Below are positions 5,432 through 5,989 of a stretch of DNA of 5,989 nucleotides, one piece after another. Location: assembly GCA_035307785.1 (NCBI GenBank), contig DATGHS010000265.1, positions 1 through 5,989 of the forward strand, read 5' to 3'. The position numbers and the translations under genes are program-made. The notes below the pieces were generated by a model. It had not been told where the DNA came from, did not search any database, and worked only from the letters and a program-made list of their open reading frames with translations. Position 1 is the first letter of the stretch. Each line of letters begins with the position of its first letter. The stretch is from DATGHS01 sp035307785 (GTDB lineage Bacteria; Planctomycetota; Planctomycetia; Gemmatales; Gemmataceae).

Positions 5432-5989
5432 ATGTTATCGCCTCAATTCGTTCCCTTGTTGGCCGCGCTCGGCGACCTGCCGGCCGAGTTGGTGGTGCTG
5501 GTCACGGCCGTGGCGCTGGTCACTTCCGTGGCGGGCAGCGTCGGAGCGTGGCGGATGTTCGGCAAGGGGCCGCGCCGCAACCGGGCCTACAAGCGGGCCC
5601 GCGAACTGGTCCTCGAAGGCAAATGGCAGGAAGCCCGTAACATTCTCGAAGAGATCCGTCACCTCGGCCCCGCGTCGCCGGAATGGCAGGGCCGGCTCAA
5701 TAATCTCGAAGGTGAATGCCTGCGCGCGGCCGGGGAAACCGCCCTGGCCGAACGCAATTACGAAGACGCGCTCAAGAACCATCTCGCTGCCGCCAAGCTG
5801 TTGGGCACCAACGTCAACGAATCACGCCAGCGCATTGTCGAAGGCATGCTCGCGGATCTGCGGCAGCGCGTGGCGGCCGGCGCCGATGAAAAAGCGCTCA
5901 AGCTCGCAGCGCGCATCCTTCAGTCGCATCCCGGCTGTGCCGAAGCGGCCTTTTGGCAAGGGGTGGCGAACATTCGCCTCAATCGCCTG
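5432..5989 (+). CDS. Membrane-anchored TPR-repeat protein (3' end beyond window)
   Basis: The frame is open for 186 codons from the ATG at 5432 to the right edge, so the C-terminus is missing. Residues 19-41 (VVLVTAVALVTSVAG and flanks) form one membrane segment followed by a basic stretch (GKGPRRNRAYKRAR), which predicts a cytoplasmic C-terminal domain. The rest is helical with TPR-like pairs: about 53-79 (LVLEGKWQEARNILEEI), about 97-124 (AERNYEDALKNHLAAAKLLG), and further units from about 139 and 170. The small/large residue pattern fits TPR scaffolds that hold protein partners; the partner is not visible. No good Shine-Dalgarno precedes the start, and a GTG lies directly before the ATG (5429-5431), so the start could shift by one codon. 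Many planctomycete proteins with such anchors continue into other domains, so the full function is unknown. Confidence 0.82.
   Translation, partial: MLSPQFVPLLAALGDLPAELVVLVTAVALVTSVAGSVGAWRMFGKGPRRNRAYKRARELVLEGKWQEARNILEEIRHLGPASPEWQGRLNNLEGECLRAAGETALAERNYEDALKNHLAAAKLLGTNVNESRQRIVEGMLADLRQRVAAGADEKALKLAARILQSHPGCAEAAFWQGVANIRLNRL

Noticed and set aside
5435..5782. Minus-strand ORF of 115 codons in the TPR gene
   Set aside because: It is the antisense shadow of the plus-strand TPR frame, which is open to the window edge and has clear TPR-type helices.

Overview
The window looks like chromosomal DNA of a planctomycete, probably in the Pirellulales/Gemmatales range. The clues are a GC-rich coding style, a very large membrane-anchored coiled-coil protein, a TPR protein with an N-terminal anchor, and wide spacing between genes. 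This assignment rests on protein style only; there is no rRNA or marker gene.

Layout. Positions 1-3417 (minus strand) hold the first 1139 codons of one giant protein that runs off the left edge. It has three N-terminal membrane segments, a beta-rich middle part, and a Gln/Lys/Glu/Ala-rich coiled coil of more than 600 residues; it resembles the DUF4175 family. Positions 3418-4030 are about 610 bases without a credible gene but with several inverted repeats: a GTTTCGTTTC/GAAACGAAAC pair, a three-arm hairpin that ends in a short T-run, and a tandem pair of bulged hairpins. Positions 4031-4743 (minus strand) are a two-gene toxin-antitoxin operon: an antitoxin followed by a VapC-type PIN-domain ribonuclease, joined by an ATGA stop/start overlap.

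Positions 4929-5282 (plus strand) hold the most interesting object. A near-consensus sigma70-type promoter and an intrinsic terminator bracket about 319 nt with no credible ORF. Its two ends pair with each other and the interior folds into a branched set of helices. I read this as a structured non-coding RNA, and it does not match the hallmark sequences of RNase P RNA, tmRNA, SRP RNA or 6S RNA as I know them. After a further inverted repeat, positions 5432-5989 (plus strand) start a TPR-type protein that runs off the right edge.

The two large edge genes look like ordinary planctomycete envelope or scaffold proteins. The roughly 2 kb between them, with palindromes, a toxin-antitoxin pair and an RNA gene, looks like accessory DNA, apart from the RNA, which could be a conserved housekeeping gene. 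Nothing in the sequence links the separate units functionally, beyond the tight coupling of antitoxin to toxin and of the RNA to its own promoter and terminator.
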